In this document: positions 1-8,400 of the stretch, in pieces | Layout: every line of letters begins with the position of its first letter | Position numbering within the stretch: the first letter of the stretch is position 1 | Source of the DNA: Endozoicomonas sp. ISHI1 | Lineage (GTDB): Bacteria > Pseudomonadota > Gammaproteobacteria > Pseudomonadales > Endozoicomonadaceae | DNA: 64,000 bases | Assembly (NCBI RefSeq): GCF_024606225.1 | Contig: NZ_JAGRPU010000017.1 | Location: 1 to 64,000 of the forward strand | Reading direction: 5' to 3' | Notes under the pieces: generated by a model | The model's input: the letters and a program-made list of their open reading frames with translations, nothing else | The model's database searches: none | What the model was told of the DNA's origin: nothing | Position numbers and translations under genes: made by a program

Positions 1-121
1 TGTGACACTGACTTTTGCTGGGAGGTTTTGACTCGAAACCAACCACAGATAGTGAACCCAAAAACTCTTTTTAAAAACTGAACTTTTCGAACCAAAAAAT
101 CTTTATTAGTGCTGCCTGCTA
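1..121 (-). other. Start of a further integron cassette, cut by the window edge
   Basis: This segment lies beyond the leftmost attC site and should be the first part of a fourth cassette, which begins on the minus strand at about 121 with TTAGCAGGC. No convincing reading frame is visible in the 120 bases present. The rest of the cassette is outside the window. The call rests only on its position next to an attC recombination point. Confidence 0.4.
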
Positions 122-205
122 ACGCCAATTTCAGCCGCGCGCCGTCAGGCGCGTCGGGTGGAGGGGCTTTAGCCCCGGAACGAACTGGAAATTTTTGTTA
201 GGTGC
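115..205 (-). repeat. attC recombination site (cassette C / next cassette)
   Basis: An imperfect palindrome of about 90 bp with integron core sites at both ends. On the minus strand it starts with the core GCACCTAAC (205-197) and ends with GTTAGCAGG. The inner arms pair with one unpaired base in the arm next to the first core, which sets the orientation as pointing left, away from intI. The middle holds two GC-rich hairpins. The first core is the exact complement of the start of cassette C at 876-868, as expected for a cassette that circularises through its own attC. Confidence 0.9.
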
Positions 206-279
206 GATGGTGGTTTAGAATCAATACGACAATTTAATATTGCCCTAAACCAAGATGCGTCTACTTTTCTTATCAAAAG

Positions 280-651
280 TTAGTCCAATTTACCCCAAGA
301 TTTCCAATGTTCTCGACCAATTGCTTGGACAGTATATTTTCGTCTAGTGTTACGAACTTTTCGATAGCGGCTGTAATATGGATCAGATATGAATTCATAT
401 AAATCTAGTGCTGCAACTGCTGCAAGCTCTTTGAACCCATTTGATCCATCGTTTAGAGTTGATTCAGTTAATCGTATATATTTTCTTATAGCCTTAAAAA
501 CTTTTTCCTTAACAACGCTTTTTGTTTTTTTGCCAGAAGGATCATTTTCACTTTGCCAAAGCTCAACTAATTTACGATTTTTTATTTCTTTCTCTAATGG
601 ATTTAGGTCTATCGCACTATTATGCAGTGAATTCAGTTCTATTATTTGCAT
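280..651 (-). CDS. Cassette-borne hypothetical protein (123 aa)
   Basis: Encodes a 123-residue, lysine/arginine-rich soluble protein with no signal peptide or membrane segment. I do not recognise the family. It lies inside integron cassette C and reads away from intI, the usual orientation for cassette genes. The first half is polar and charged, and the C-terminal part holds a basic YSRYRKVRNTRRKY stretch. Single-copy orphan genes of this size are typical cassette cargo. It could be an antitoxin or a small DNA-binding protein because of its charge, but no motif supports that. The ribosome-binding site is weak (an AGGGC-like stretch upstream of the ATG at 651). Confidence 0.6.
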   Translation of the reverse strand: MQIIELNSLHNSAIDLNPLEKEIKNRKLVELWQSENDPSGKKTKSVVKEKVFKAIRKYIRLTESTLNDGSNGFKELAAVAALDLYEFISDPYYSRYRKVRNTRRKYTVQAIGREHWKSWGKLD

Positions 652-754
652 ATTCTATAGCCCTAGTGAAAAGCAATAAAATTATTACAGAACCAGAAAC
701 TATAGACAAAAATATCGAACTGCACTCAGAAAGTTCTGTCTCAGAAATGTACAT
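620..754 (-). CDS. Possible small single-span membrane protein in cassette C
   Basis: A 44-residue frame starting MYISETELSE, with one hydrophobic stretch (about residues 13-29, rich in Ile/Leu/Val) and a short polar tail. It would overlap the start of the 123-aa gene by 32 bases in another frame. Small membrane peptides ahead of a cytosolic partner are common in toxin-antitoxin cassettes, but no strong ribosome-binding site is seen and the frame could be chance. Reported at low confidence because cassette C otherwise has about 220 bases without a gene at its leading end. Confidence 0.22.
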   Translation of the reverse strand: MYISETELSECSSIFLSIVSGSVIILLLFTRAIEYANNRTEFTA

Positions 755-867
755 ACGTACCAAAAATACAGTCTGCAACTGCTCAATATGAATTTGGCGT
801 TCGTAAAGAGGGCTTTTAAATATCTCCAAAAACCAGAAAATAGGCAATTTTTTGCAAGTTATGAATA

Positions 868-956
868 GCACCTAACGCCTGCTTCAGCCGCGCGCCAAAG
901 GCGCGTCGGGTGGAGGGGCGAAGCCCCGGAACGAACTGGAAGCATTTGTTATGCGC
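868..956 (-). repeat. attC recombination site (cassette B / cassette C)
   Basis: An 89-bp site nearly identical in its middle to the attC at 115-205. On the minus strand it runs from the core GCGCATAAC (956-948) to GTTAGGTGC (876-868). Inner arms TGCTTCCAG and CTGAAGCA pair with one extra base in the first arm. The central part carries the same two GC-rich hairpins. The first core is complementary to the start of cassette B at 1647-1639, so cassette B is a complete unit. Confidence 0.93.
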
Positions 957-1272
957 GATGCTTAAGTTTGACGAGGCGTTCTAATTTTGTGAGATATGCC
1001 TTCATGCTTTCAGGATTGTCTGTTGGTATACAGCCATCATTGTATAAAAACACCTGCTTGCCATTTACCTCGCCATTATATGACAGCTTCTCAAGAGTAG
1101 CCTGACCAAGCCCTTTCAAATTTATAGAAACTGGATGATCTTCATACGATACAAACTCAGTTGTATTGAAACCAACTGGTTTATAATTGCGGTTAAGAAG
1201 AACCCACGAGCCATCATCTTGCTGCTCTGGACAGTATGGGAAATACACATGACGGACACTTTCAGTTGACAT
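949..1272 (-). CDS. Cassette-borne hypothetical protein (107 aa)
   Basis: Starts at the ATG at 1272 (MSTESVRHVY), which has a good upstream AGAGGTAAGG. A longer frame upstream has no such signal and overlaps the neighbour. The product is a small soluble protein with a proline/glycine-rich middle (PEQQDDGSWVLLNRNYKPVG), no signal peptide and no recognised domain. The stop codon lies within the first core of the cassette's own attC, so gene and recombination site abut without spare sequence. It follows the 100-aa membrane protein by 35 bases on the same strand, so the cassette carries two co-oriented genes. Confidence 0.7.
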   Translation of the reverse strand: MSTESVRHVYFPYCPEQQDDGSWVLLNRNYKPVGFNTTEFVSYEDHPVSINLKGLGQATLEKLSYNGEVNGKQVFLYNDGCIPTDNPESMKAYLTKLERLVKLKHRA

Positions 1273-1307
1273 TGCCTTACCTCTTATTATTCTGAGAAAG
1301 TTGTTCG

Positions 1308-1610
1308 TTAGTACGGCTCTACGTCCTTGCTTGCCATGAGCCAACCAACGAGATAACCGAGTATAGCGCAAGGATAGGTTCCAGCTATTGCAGAGCCAAA
1401 ACCAGCAACACCGATGAATGAACCAACGATAGCAGCAATACAACATAATAAGGCTGCGGAGAAATATCTATTAATCAGATACTCCTTGTACTTGATATCC
1501 TTTTCTGAGTCAGGTTTTTCCTGAAGTTTAATAATTTCTTGTTTTAACGAAGAAGTTTGAGCCCAATATATGTATGCAATAAAAGCAAATACAACTATCA
1601 CGTTTCCCAT
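1308..1610 (-). CDS. Cassette-borne small membrane protein (100 aa)
   Basis: An N-terminal hydrophobic helix (residues 2-16), a lysine/glutamate-rich coiled segment (about 20-45), then two closely spaced hydrophobic segments rich in Gly and Ala (about 50-70 and 76-92). A clear AAGGAG lies upstream of the ATG. First gene of cassette B, reading away from intI, with the 107-aa gene 35 bases downstream. Family not recognised. Gly-rich helix pairs like these occur in small pore or membrane-anchoring proteins, but no function can be assigned. Confidence 0.65.
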   Translation of the reverse strand: MGNVIVVFAFIAYIYWAQTSSLKQEIIKLQEKPDSEKDIKYKEYLINRYFSAALLCCIAAIVGSFIGVAGFGSAIAGTYPCAILGYLVGWLMASKDVEPY

Positions 1611-1638
1611 TGTTGTTATTATCTCCTTTTAGGTTTTA

Positions 1639-1727
1639 GCGCATAACCCTGAAGCTCAACCGCCGCCGCAGGCGGTCGGGTGGGTGGAGGCGAAGCCGGA
1701 ACGAATTGGAGCGACTTGTTATGTTGC
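1639..1727 (-). repeat. attC recombination site (cassette A / cassette B)
   Basis: An 89-bp imperfect palindrome. Minus-strand core GCAACATAAC (1727-1718) matches, as a complement, the start of cassette A at 2057-2048. The other core is GTTATGCGC (1647-1639). The arms GCTCCAA and TTGAGC pair with an extra base in the first arm, giving the same leftward orientation as the other two sites. The central hairpins differ somewhat from the other two, so it is a diverged member of the same family. Confidence 0.92.
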
Positions 1728-1786
1728 GGTAGGCACGACACTAGCAAAACAAGGTGACAACAAATAAAACAATGAGGTAATTAATT

Positions 1787-2056
1787 ATGGAATTTAATGA
1801 TGGCTACAAACTAATGTGTGACTTGACAGACTCAAACGACCATACAGGTTGTTACATTGTCGGTTGTAAAATTTTAGGTGAACCGGCAAGGAATCTGTTA
1901 AAGAAGTTCGAGCACATTAAAGCCCTCCAAGAACTGGACGGACACCTTGATTCCAGCCTGTACGACTATAGGCAAAAGACCTACAAAGACATGATGAAGG
2001 TGGCTTGTGAGAATCTTGATGCCAACAAGTACGAAGAATTTTATGGAGCAACATAA
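1787..2056 (+). CDS. Cassette A hypothetical protein, opposite to the array (89 aa)
   Basis: A small acidic cytosolic protein (MEFNDGYKLM) with no recognised domain. An ATGAGGT-type ribosome-binding site precedes the ATG. It is the only gene of cassette A, the cassette next to attI, and reads toward intI, opposite to normal cassette genes, so it cannot use an integron promoter and needs its own. Its TAA stop is part of the attI/cassette junction (2054-2056). The protein looks genuine: balanced composition, helical stretches and a ribosome-binding site. Confidence 0.62.
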   Translation: MEFNDGYKLMCDLTDSNDHTGCYIVGCKILGEPARNLLKKFEHIKALQELDGHLDSSLYDYRQKTYKDMMKVACENLDANKYEEFYGAT

Positions 2057-2140
2057 CAGCTATTAGATCTCAAGCAAGTGATATCAGATATTACACTCAC
2101 ACGCGGCATATCCCCCTAAATCAGGGAAAATTAACTCACT
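2057..2140 (-). other. attI-like segment of the integron
   Basis: Sequence between the first cassette and the integrase promoter. The recombination point is at 2057/2056, where minus-strand CTAATAGCTG meets TTATGTTGC. The call as attI rests on position between intI and the first cassette, and on a second copy of the same sequence in the same position relative to a cassette at 27237-27280 and 28033-28072 (32 of 44 and 31 of 40 positions identical by hand alignment). No class-1-like attI repeats are evident, as expected for a chromosomal integron. Confidence 0.6.
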
Positions 2141-2270
2141 TGAGATATATCCCAACTTTTCAACCTATCAAAAAGTCATTATTTATCAAAAGCCTACAGG
2201 CCATTCTACCCACTGCCCCAAATAGGCCGCAAGTGAGTTATTTGCATTTTTGGTATTTTCTTCAATAATA

Positions 2271-2286
2271 CTGTACAAAATAACAG
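2271..2286 (+). promoter_or_regulatory. LexA box upstream of intI
   Basis: CTGTACAAAATAACAG is a perfect match to the gammaproteobacterial LexA operator, CTGT-N8-ACAG. It lies 15 bases before the intI start codon, so LexA would cover the promoter/start region. SOS control of integron integrases is established in Vibrio cholerae and class 1 integrons. The box also shows that the upstream ATG at 2250 cannot be the normal start. Confidence 0.88.
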
Positions 2287-2300
2287 TTGTTGAATTTGCC

Positions 2301-3260
2301 ATGCCATCTCCTTTTATGACTGAAGTACGCAACACTCTCAGAGTGAAGCGCTATAGCTATAAAACTGAGCAGTCCTATTGTTACTGGATCAAGTACTTCA
2401 TTCGCTATCAACACATGAAGCACCCACAGGATTTAGGGCCTGATCATGTCAGACAGTTTTTGACTTATCTTGCCGTTCAGCGTCGGGTTGCGACTTCAAC
2501 GCAAAACCAGGCATTGAATGCACTGAACTTTTTATACAAACAAGTTTTAGCTAGACCTTTGGGGGATGTCAGCAATCTGGTCAAAGCCAAAAAGGCCACA
2601 AAGATTCCTGTGGTGTTTGAACGGCATGAAGTGAATGCCATTTTCACAGTGATCAACACTGCGCATAAGTTACCGGTTCAACTGATGTATGGTTCCGGGC
2701 TGCGGCTAATGGAGTGCCTTCGTTTGCGTATTAAGGATATTGATTTCAACCGTATGGCCATTATTGTTCGTAGTGGTAAAGGCAATAAGGATCGGGTAAC
2801 CATCTTGCCAGACCCGCTTATTCCTGAGCTAAAAGCTCGCATAAGCGAGGTTCGCCTTCTCCATACCATGGATAAAGAAGCCGGTTTTGGTGAAGTATGG
2901 ATGCCGGATTCTCTGGCAACAAAATACCCATCTGAGGCAAAAAGCCTGCATTGGCAGTATCTGTTTTGTTCTCACAAGCGTTCAATCGATCCAAGAGATG
3001 GCCGCGAGCGACGCCATCATATTGATGACAGTACTTTGCAAAGAGCGGTAAAACGAGCCATTGAGTTATCCGGTATAGAAAAGAAAGGTAGCTGCCATAC
3101 TTTCCGACATTCTTTTGCCACCCATTTACTTGATGATGGCTACGATATACGAACGGTTCAGGAACTTCTCGGACACAGAGACCTGAAGACAACCCAGATC
3201 TATACTCACGTGCTAAACCGTGGTGGCCATGCAGTAAAGAGTCCTTTGTGCAAAATATGA
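2301..3260 (+). CDS. intI: Integron integrase IntI (tyrosine recombinase, 319 aa)
   Basis: Catalyses attI x attC and attC x attC recombination of cassettes. The N-terminal core-binding domain (about 1-95) has the typical RYSYKTEQSYCYWIKYFI pattern. The catalytic domain carries the first Arg in GSGLRLMECLRLR, the integron-specific insert around LHWQYLFCSHKRSIDPRDG that separates IntI from XerC/D, the HxxR box in CHTFRHSFATHLL, the GHRD motif, and the nucleophile Tyr in TQIYTHV. All catalytic residues are present, so it should be active. Start chosen at 2301 because the LexA box lies just upstream; 2316 is an alternative. Divergent from the cassette array, the standard integron layout. Confidence 0.95.
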   Translation: MPSPFMTEVRNTLRVKRYSYKTEQSYCYWIKYFIRYQHMKHPQDLGPDHVRQFLTYLAVQRRVATSTQNQALNALNFLYKQVLARPLGDVSNLVKAKKATKIPVVFERHEVNAIFTVINTAHKLPVQLMYGSGLRLMECLRLRIKDIDFNRMAIIVRSGKGNKDRVTILPDPLIPELKARISEVRLLHTMDKEAGFGEVWMPDSLATKYPSEAKSLHWQYLFCSHKRSIDPRDGRERRHHIDDSTLQRAVKRAIELSGIEKKGSCHTFRHSFATHLLDDGYDIRTVQELLGHRDLKTTQIYTHVLNRGGHAVKSPLCKI

Positions 3261-3557
3261 GTGGCACGCTACCGCCCGAGGCGTTCCCCGAAACGGCTGA
3301 AGAGCACCTACCCTATGGCTCAACAGTTTCCTGCCTGTCTGGCTGAATAGATTCTATTGAGCGACATTGTGCCACTATTACTTATTGAAGGATAGGTAGT
3401 AGTGCTTATTTTTGGGTGCCTTATATTTTCCGTGATCCATTCATGAAGCCTATACGTAGAAAAAGACATAACAACATATTGACTAACAGGCATGATAAGG
3501 AACGAAGTTATATGGGTTACTGGAGCGACGATGAGTGCAGGCAGGGTCCAATACATT
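3261..3557. other. Intergenic region after intI
   Basis: About 300 bases between intI and the DUF2878 gene. No attC palindrome, no clear terminator and no convincing gene are visible. The promoter of the three-gene envelope operon should lie in its right half. Confidence 0.4.
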
Positions 3558-4076
3558 ATGGCAAAAGAAAGTAAGCATTTATTAGTCCTTAACGCCTTGT
3601 TGTTTCAGCTGGTTTGGTTTATTGCTGTACAAGGCAATAATTTGTATGCGCTATTAGCATTAGTCTTCTTGCTTGTTGCGCACTTCTCGCTCATGAAACC
3701 CGATAAACATGAATTACGACTGATCTTTGCCGTGCCAGCCGTTGGTATCATCGCTGACAGTTTGATTATGAATACAGGGTGGATTGAATATCACAATGCT
3801 AATCATTTTATGATTCCAATCTGGCTATGCGTTTTATGGATTGCCTTCGCAACGACTCTAAAACATTCGATGAGCTGGGCATTCAAGACCCCCTGGTTAC
3901 CGCCACTGCTGGGATTACTGGTTGTGCCATTCAGTTATTGGGCAGGCATTAAGTTATCAAAGTCACAGCCCTTGATCCCGATGGAGAGACTACTGCTGAT
4001 GGAAGGCCTGATCTGGGCTGTTTTGTTGACTCTGATCGGCCATACAGAAAAAAAACAGGAACAATCTTTATGCTAG
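3558..4076 (+). CDS. DUF2878 inner-membrane protein (172 aa)
   Basis: A hydrophobic protein with about six membrane segments. The N-terminal LLFQLVWFIAVQGNN and the later GIIADSLIMNTG fit the DUF2878 family as I know it. Start taken at 3558 (MAKESK) rather than the longer frame from 3492, because membrane segment 1 begins shortly after it. First gene of an operon: its stop overlaps the next start (ATGCTAG, 4070-4076). In other gammaproteobacteria DUF2878 genes often sit with DUF3833 and cyclopropane-fatty-acid synthase genes in a membrane stress cluster. Only the DUF2878 and DUF3833 partners are seen here. The function of the family is not established. Confidence 0.75.
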   Translation: MAKESKHLLVLNALLFQLVWFIAVQGNNLYALLALVFLLVAHFSLMKPDKHELRLIFAVPAVGIIADSLIMNTGWIEYHNANHFMIPIWLCVLWIAFATTLKHSMSWAFKTPWLPPLLGLLVVPFSYWAGIKLSKSQPLIPMERLLLMEGLIWAVLLTLIGHTEKKQEQSLC

Positions 4077-4819
4077 TGTCTTTAACCTCAAAATCGATCA
4101 TGATGTTCAGTCTCATTTTCATGGTCTCCCCGCTCACTCAAGCAGATCACCCGACACTTATCGGATATGCATACCACATGGGTACACAGCAGCTTGCCTA
4201 CACTGAAGAGCACAGCTTCCCTGACACCCTGTCACATCATGTTATCTATAAAGAGGCTGATGGCAGCGTTTTCGCCCGCAAAACCATCGACTACAGCGAC
4301 AGCTATATTGCACCGGATATCATTCAGGAAAATCAGCGTAATGGTGAACTGATTAAAACTGAATTTATGGGCGATGCATTCAAAGTTTCATACCGAAGAG
4401 GCTTCGGGGAAAACACTAAAGAATCAGACATCACCTTATCTCCTGATTTGGTGATCGATGCCGGCTTCGATCATTACATTCGTTCAAACTGGGCTTCTCT
4501 CATTGAAGAAAAAGAAACCGTGATTCAATACCTGATACCGAGTCGCCAAAAAGAAATCGATCTTCGCATAAAACCCGTTAACTGCAAGAAAAACCCTAAG
4601 GATACTCTTATTTGCTTCAATATTGCGGCAGACAGTTGGTTATACCGCATGCTCTCGTCGTCACTCGTACTCAGCTATGACAAGCAAAGTCAAAAGCTGA
4701 AGACGTTCTCTGGCCGATCTAATATCAGCGATAAGAATGGTGATTATCTGGATGTCACTATTCGCTATCATTTCCATACAACTTTCAAAAATCGAGAGCT
4801 TAGCTATGTTGCGAATTAG
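4070..4819 (+). CDS. Secreted hypothetical protein (249 aa)
   Basis: N-terminal signal peptide (hydrophobic about residues 9-22, likely cleavage after TQA before DHPTLIG) followed by a beta-rich soluble domain with alternating polar/hydrophobic strands. I do not recognise the family from motifs. It lies between DUF2878 and DUF3833 genes, overlapping both by a few bases, so it is translationally coupled and probably acts in the same envelope process. Two cysteines (in VNCKKN and LICFN) could form a disulfide in the periplasm. Confidence 0.7.
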   Translation: MLVSLTSKSIMMFSLIFMVSPLTQADHPTLIGYAYHMGTQQLAYTEEHSFPDTLSHHVIYKEADGSVFARKTIDYSDSYIAPDIIQENQRNGELIKTEFMGDAFKVSYRRGFGENTKESDITLSPDLVIDAGFDHYIRSNWASLIEEKETVIQYLIPSRQKEIDLRIKPVNCKKNPKDTLICFNIAADSWLYRMLSSSLVLSYDKQSQKLKTFSGRSNISDKNGDYLDVTIRYHFHTTFKNRELSYVAN

Positions 4820-5348
4820 TACTCTTCTAATGATCCTGTTTTTATTTGGCTGCAGCTCCGTCGATATCAGCCAATATCAAAATAACAAACCCAGTCTTTC
4901 ATTACCGGTTTTTTTCAATGGCCCTTTGACAGCTCATGGGATTCTGAAGAATCGAAGTGGCGAGGTAATACGCTACTTTAACGTCACTATGACAGGGAGC
5001 TGGGACGAACAAGGCATTGGTACCCTGGATGAGGATTTTATTTTTGACGACGGAGAAAAACAAAAACGTATCTGGACATTCGCGCCGGATGGCAAAGGCA
5101 GTTACCTGGCCAGTGCCGGAGATGTTAAAGAAGCAGTGTCTGTGAAAACATCCGGGAATGCTTTCTTTATGGAGTATGTGCTGAATATCCTCTATAAGGG
5201 CAAGCCTCTCGAAGTGTCGATAGACGACAAAATGTATCTGATCAGCGATAAAGTCATCATCAATGAATCCATTATGACCAAGTTTGGTATCGACGTGGGC
5301 TATATCACTCTGACTATCATCAAAGCCGGGAATGCTAGTGGCGGTTGA
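4806..5348 (+). CDS. DUF3833 lipoprotein (180 aa)
   Basis: Start at 4806 (MLRIST) gives a lipoprotein signal with lipobox FLFGC, Cys16; the longer frame from 4737 does not. The body has the DUF3833 pattern: FNGPLTAHG, a W-DEQGIGTLDEDF segment, DDGEKQKRIW, and the end KFGIDVGYITLTI. Third gene of the envelope operon, overlapping the upstream gene by 14 bases. DUF3833 proteins are outer-membrane-directed lipoproteins without a proven role, often found with fatty-acid cyclopropanation genes. Confidence 0.82.
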   Translation: MLRISTLLMILFLFGCSSVDISQYQNNKPSLSLPVFFNGPLTAHGILKNRSGEVIRYFNVTMTGSWDEQGIGTLDEDFIFDDGEKQKRIWTFAPDGKGSYLASAGDVKEAVSVKTSGNAFFMEYVLNILYKGKPLEVSIDDKMYLISDKVIINESIMTKFGIDVGYITLTIIKAGNASGG

Positions 5349-5352
5349 ACAT

Positions 5353-5431
5353 AGTTCCCGTTTTGGTATTCCGTCTGTGAAATAGTTTTATCCGTTTCAT
5401 TGCTTGTTCACGGAAGTTATTCAAAGCTAGT
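5353..5431 (-). repeat. 79-bp direct repeat, left copy, downstream of the SidJ-like gene
   Basis: Matches 8950-9028 without gaps at 62 of 79 positions by hand alignment. Both copies are in the same orientation and flank the SidJ-like gene. On the minus strand both can be read as related peptides sharing REQ-x-MKRIK-x-FH-x2-NT-x2-GT, so the repeat is probably the end of an old coding sequence rather than a simple DNA site. Confidence 0.7.
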
Positions 5432-5489
5432 GGTTCAATGATGGCAGCACTCAGTCATCCAGCAATGAATTTAGCTTGAGAGATTGTAA

Positions 5490-8400
5490 TCACAGAGAGG
5501 TCAGGGCTCCTTTGGCCAGAAGCTTTACAATCAATGCATTCAGTGTGACCAATGGATTGACACCAAAAGTAACGCCAAGGTTAGGCTCATTATCCCGTGT
5601 AACAAAACCAACGCCGGGGACCAGTTCACGAGGTTGCAGTGTAGTGAAATCAACAATATTGGTCGTTTCTGAACAACCTGGGTATGTCGATTTCGGTATA
5701 ATGTTTTGCATTATATCGTTAACGAATTTGCCTTTTCCACACCAGTAGACAACCTCTCTAACAGCCTGCGACAGTAGTTCATCTTCATTCATGGCCTGAC
5801 CCACGCATTCTTCTGTGAATTGGGGAAACGCCTTTTGAAACAGAGTAGCCAAAATTACTTTTATTTTACGCTCATGATTGAGTATTGACTCCCTACTGTC
5901 AGAGTTGAACTGTTTTTGAAAACACAGAGCATATTGCAATACCAGCCCCTGGGCATTTTTTGCCAATTCTGAAAATGCCACCTTGGCTCGATCCTCTGAT
6001 TGTTCAAAATCAAGAAACTTCTGACATCTGCTGGAGAAAAAATAATCTTCACCCAGTTCATTTATAGTTTTCGTGTCACCGGTGTCTCGCATGCCTACGG
6101 GCCCCACATTGGGATATTGTGAAGCTTTTTTCCACTGCAGCATTCTCCCCTCGGATGCGGCATCCACATAAGACGAAAGGACATGATGCTTTCGCCGGGT
6201 CACTGAATCATGGTCAGCTGCCATTACCGCCGGAGCATATAATCCGTAATTGAATAAAACACCACAATCATGGGCATACTTATAGAGCCCCTCGAGAATC
6301 TGATCTGAGTTTGTCACTGGATCAAGAACGTAAGGGTATAAATGATAAGGCGCATCTTTTGTTGATTTCAGATGAAGGCAATAACCTGTCTTTCCATCAA
6401 TGTAGCGACACTTCTCCTCCAGTTTGGCCTTTTTGGTGGGCGGTATTAATGTCACCAGATCAGTCCGCACATCATTCCAGTGATATCTGCCGACCACTTC
6501 GGGAATCGAGCTTTTCAAGCCATGCTGGTCGGCTATGGCTGCCATCAGGGTGATTTTATTACCCTCTCTTGCCAGCTCTTCCGGTTTTTCTGTATCGCTG
6601 AGAAATTTCAGATAATCCCAGCCGCCATCCGTGCGTTGAATGGCCAGCGTACGCCCGTAAACCTCGACAGACTCGCCTGTAAATAATTCTATCGACGGAG
6701 GTGCTGTCCACTGCTGCGGATTACTCAGCTTTTTCCAATCATTATCAAACTGATTTTCCTGTGGCTGATAATCTTTATCCAGTGATAACAGCAACTGCCA
6801 AATGTTTGGGCTTCCCATAGTATTGAGGGGATACACAGATCTACAAAACAAGACTTCCCGCTGTTTTGCACAATCAGGATTATTTAACCAGTTATTTAGC
6901 ACATGAATTCGATGGCTTGGAGGGGCAAGACGTAGAAATGATTCAATGATGTCAAAATGTAAGTTAGTGACAAGATGGCTATATTCTACCAGTTCATTAT
7001 ATAACGCTGATGAAGTTGTCGAAGCCTCATAACCCGGATCCGGCCACAAGTCCGGCCGATAACTTTTTAGTCTGAGTGAAAAGGTTGCCTCTTGCTCACG
7101 GTATTCCGATCCCGCTCGAACCCATGACAGGCCCTCCATCAAAAGCCAGTCCATGAATTTCATGAAATCATAAGGACGGGTGAGGCCATTGCAGCATCCA
7201 ACCTGGCTGATCAGGGTGTTCCATGTCTCACAGTACCGGTCATCTTCCTTTAAAAGACCTGATCTGTTTGACAAACCGGTATCATTCATTGCCGAAAAAA
7301 TTTTTGCTGCCCACAAGCTTACATCTCCCAGAACTAATTTATTTATATAATTCGGCCCTGACCAATATTTCGATTCATCCCCTTCCTCCAGACAAATAGG
7401 CATTTGCTCAATAACAAGCTGGATAAACGACATTGCTTTTTTATCTAGCCGAAAGCATTCCTGATCCAACTGCTGTCCGAATTTATCGGGCAAGGTCCAT
7501 AAAAACGGAGCGACTCGATTCACTGTATTGACAAACAATCGTTCATTAGTCAGACCAGCCTCTTTAGCCATAAGAAAAGGAGAATTTTCAAGATTAACCG
7601 ATGCCTCTATAAACGCCTGTCTGGTGACAGTAATACCTATTTCAGTCAATAATTCAGCACATTGGTGCAGTCCTCCCAAAATAGCAATCATTGCAATCAC
7701 TTGCTGTTCATCCTGACAAAATGAACCCATAATTTTACGGACTTGCTCCTGTGCTTCTTTTTGTGATTGTTGTGCAATAGCTTCAAGAACAAATACCAGT
7801 ACTATGCTTCGATGGTATTTACTAATCCTGTAAAGCATAGCAATGCGGTGGTATTCGAAACTATGAGTTATAAGGTCTCTTATCATGTCACGGGCATTAC
7901 ATTTACAACGAAGGTAATTAAAAAAAAACATTAACCTTCTATATGAAGCTGCTGGTATTGATTGTGCTATTGCCTCCTGAAATAATTCATCATGACCGTA
8001 TATGGAATTTAAAACTGCCTCGAAAAGAACGTCAAAGCGAGGATCAGCATCAGCAAAAATAGCCTTGACGAATAACAGGTCCGGAAAACCTGTTTTGCAG
8101 TTACCGACCAACTTTTCCATCGTATCAAAAGGGAGGTATACGGTAGACTCAGGATTAAGATCCACCCAGCCATTTTTTTGTTCGATGGGGAACCCTTGTT
8201 CAATAATGTAGGTGAGTACTTTCAGATTATTTTTTTCGACTCCCGCCCAAATAGCGATCTCCCGTGCTGTTTCTTGAATATCATTCGTTATTTTTTTTAC
8301 TGATTCAGAACCATTTAAAATTTTAAAATCATTCTCAATGTAGGTGTCAGTAATAGTAACAGTAAGATTACCAGTATCAATGTATTCCTTAATCTCTCTT

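Noticed and set aside
115-1727. Reading the attC sites as oriented left to right
   Set aside because: The extra base lies in the arm that makes the minus-strand orientation correct, in agreement with the divergent intI and the place of the attI-like segment.
2250-2300. Upstream ATG of the integrase frame at 2250
   Set aside because: The LexA box and likely promoter lie downstream of it, and the added residues do not resemble IntI; 2301 is used instead.
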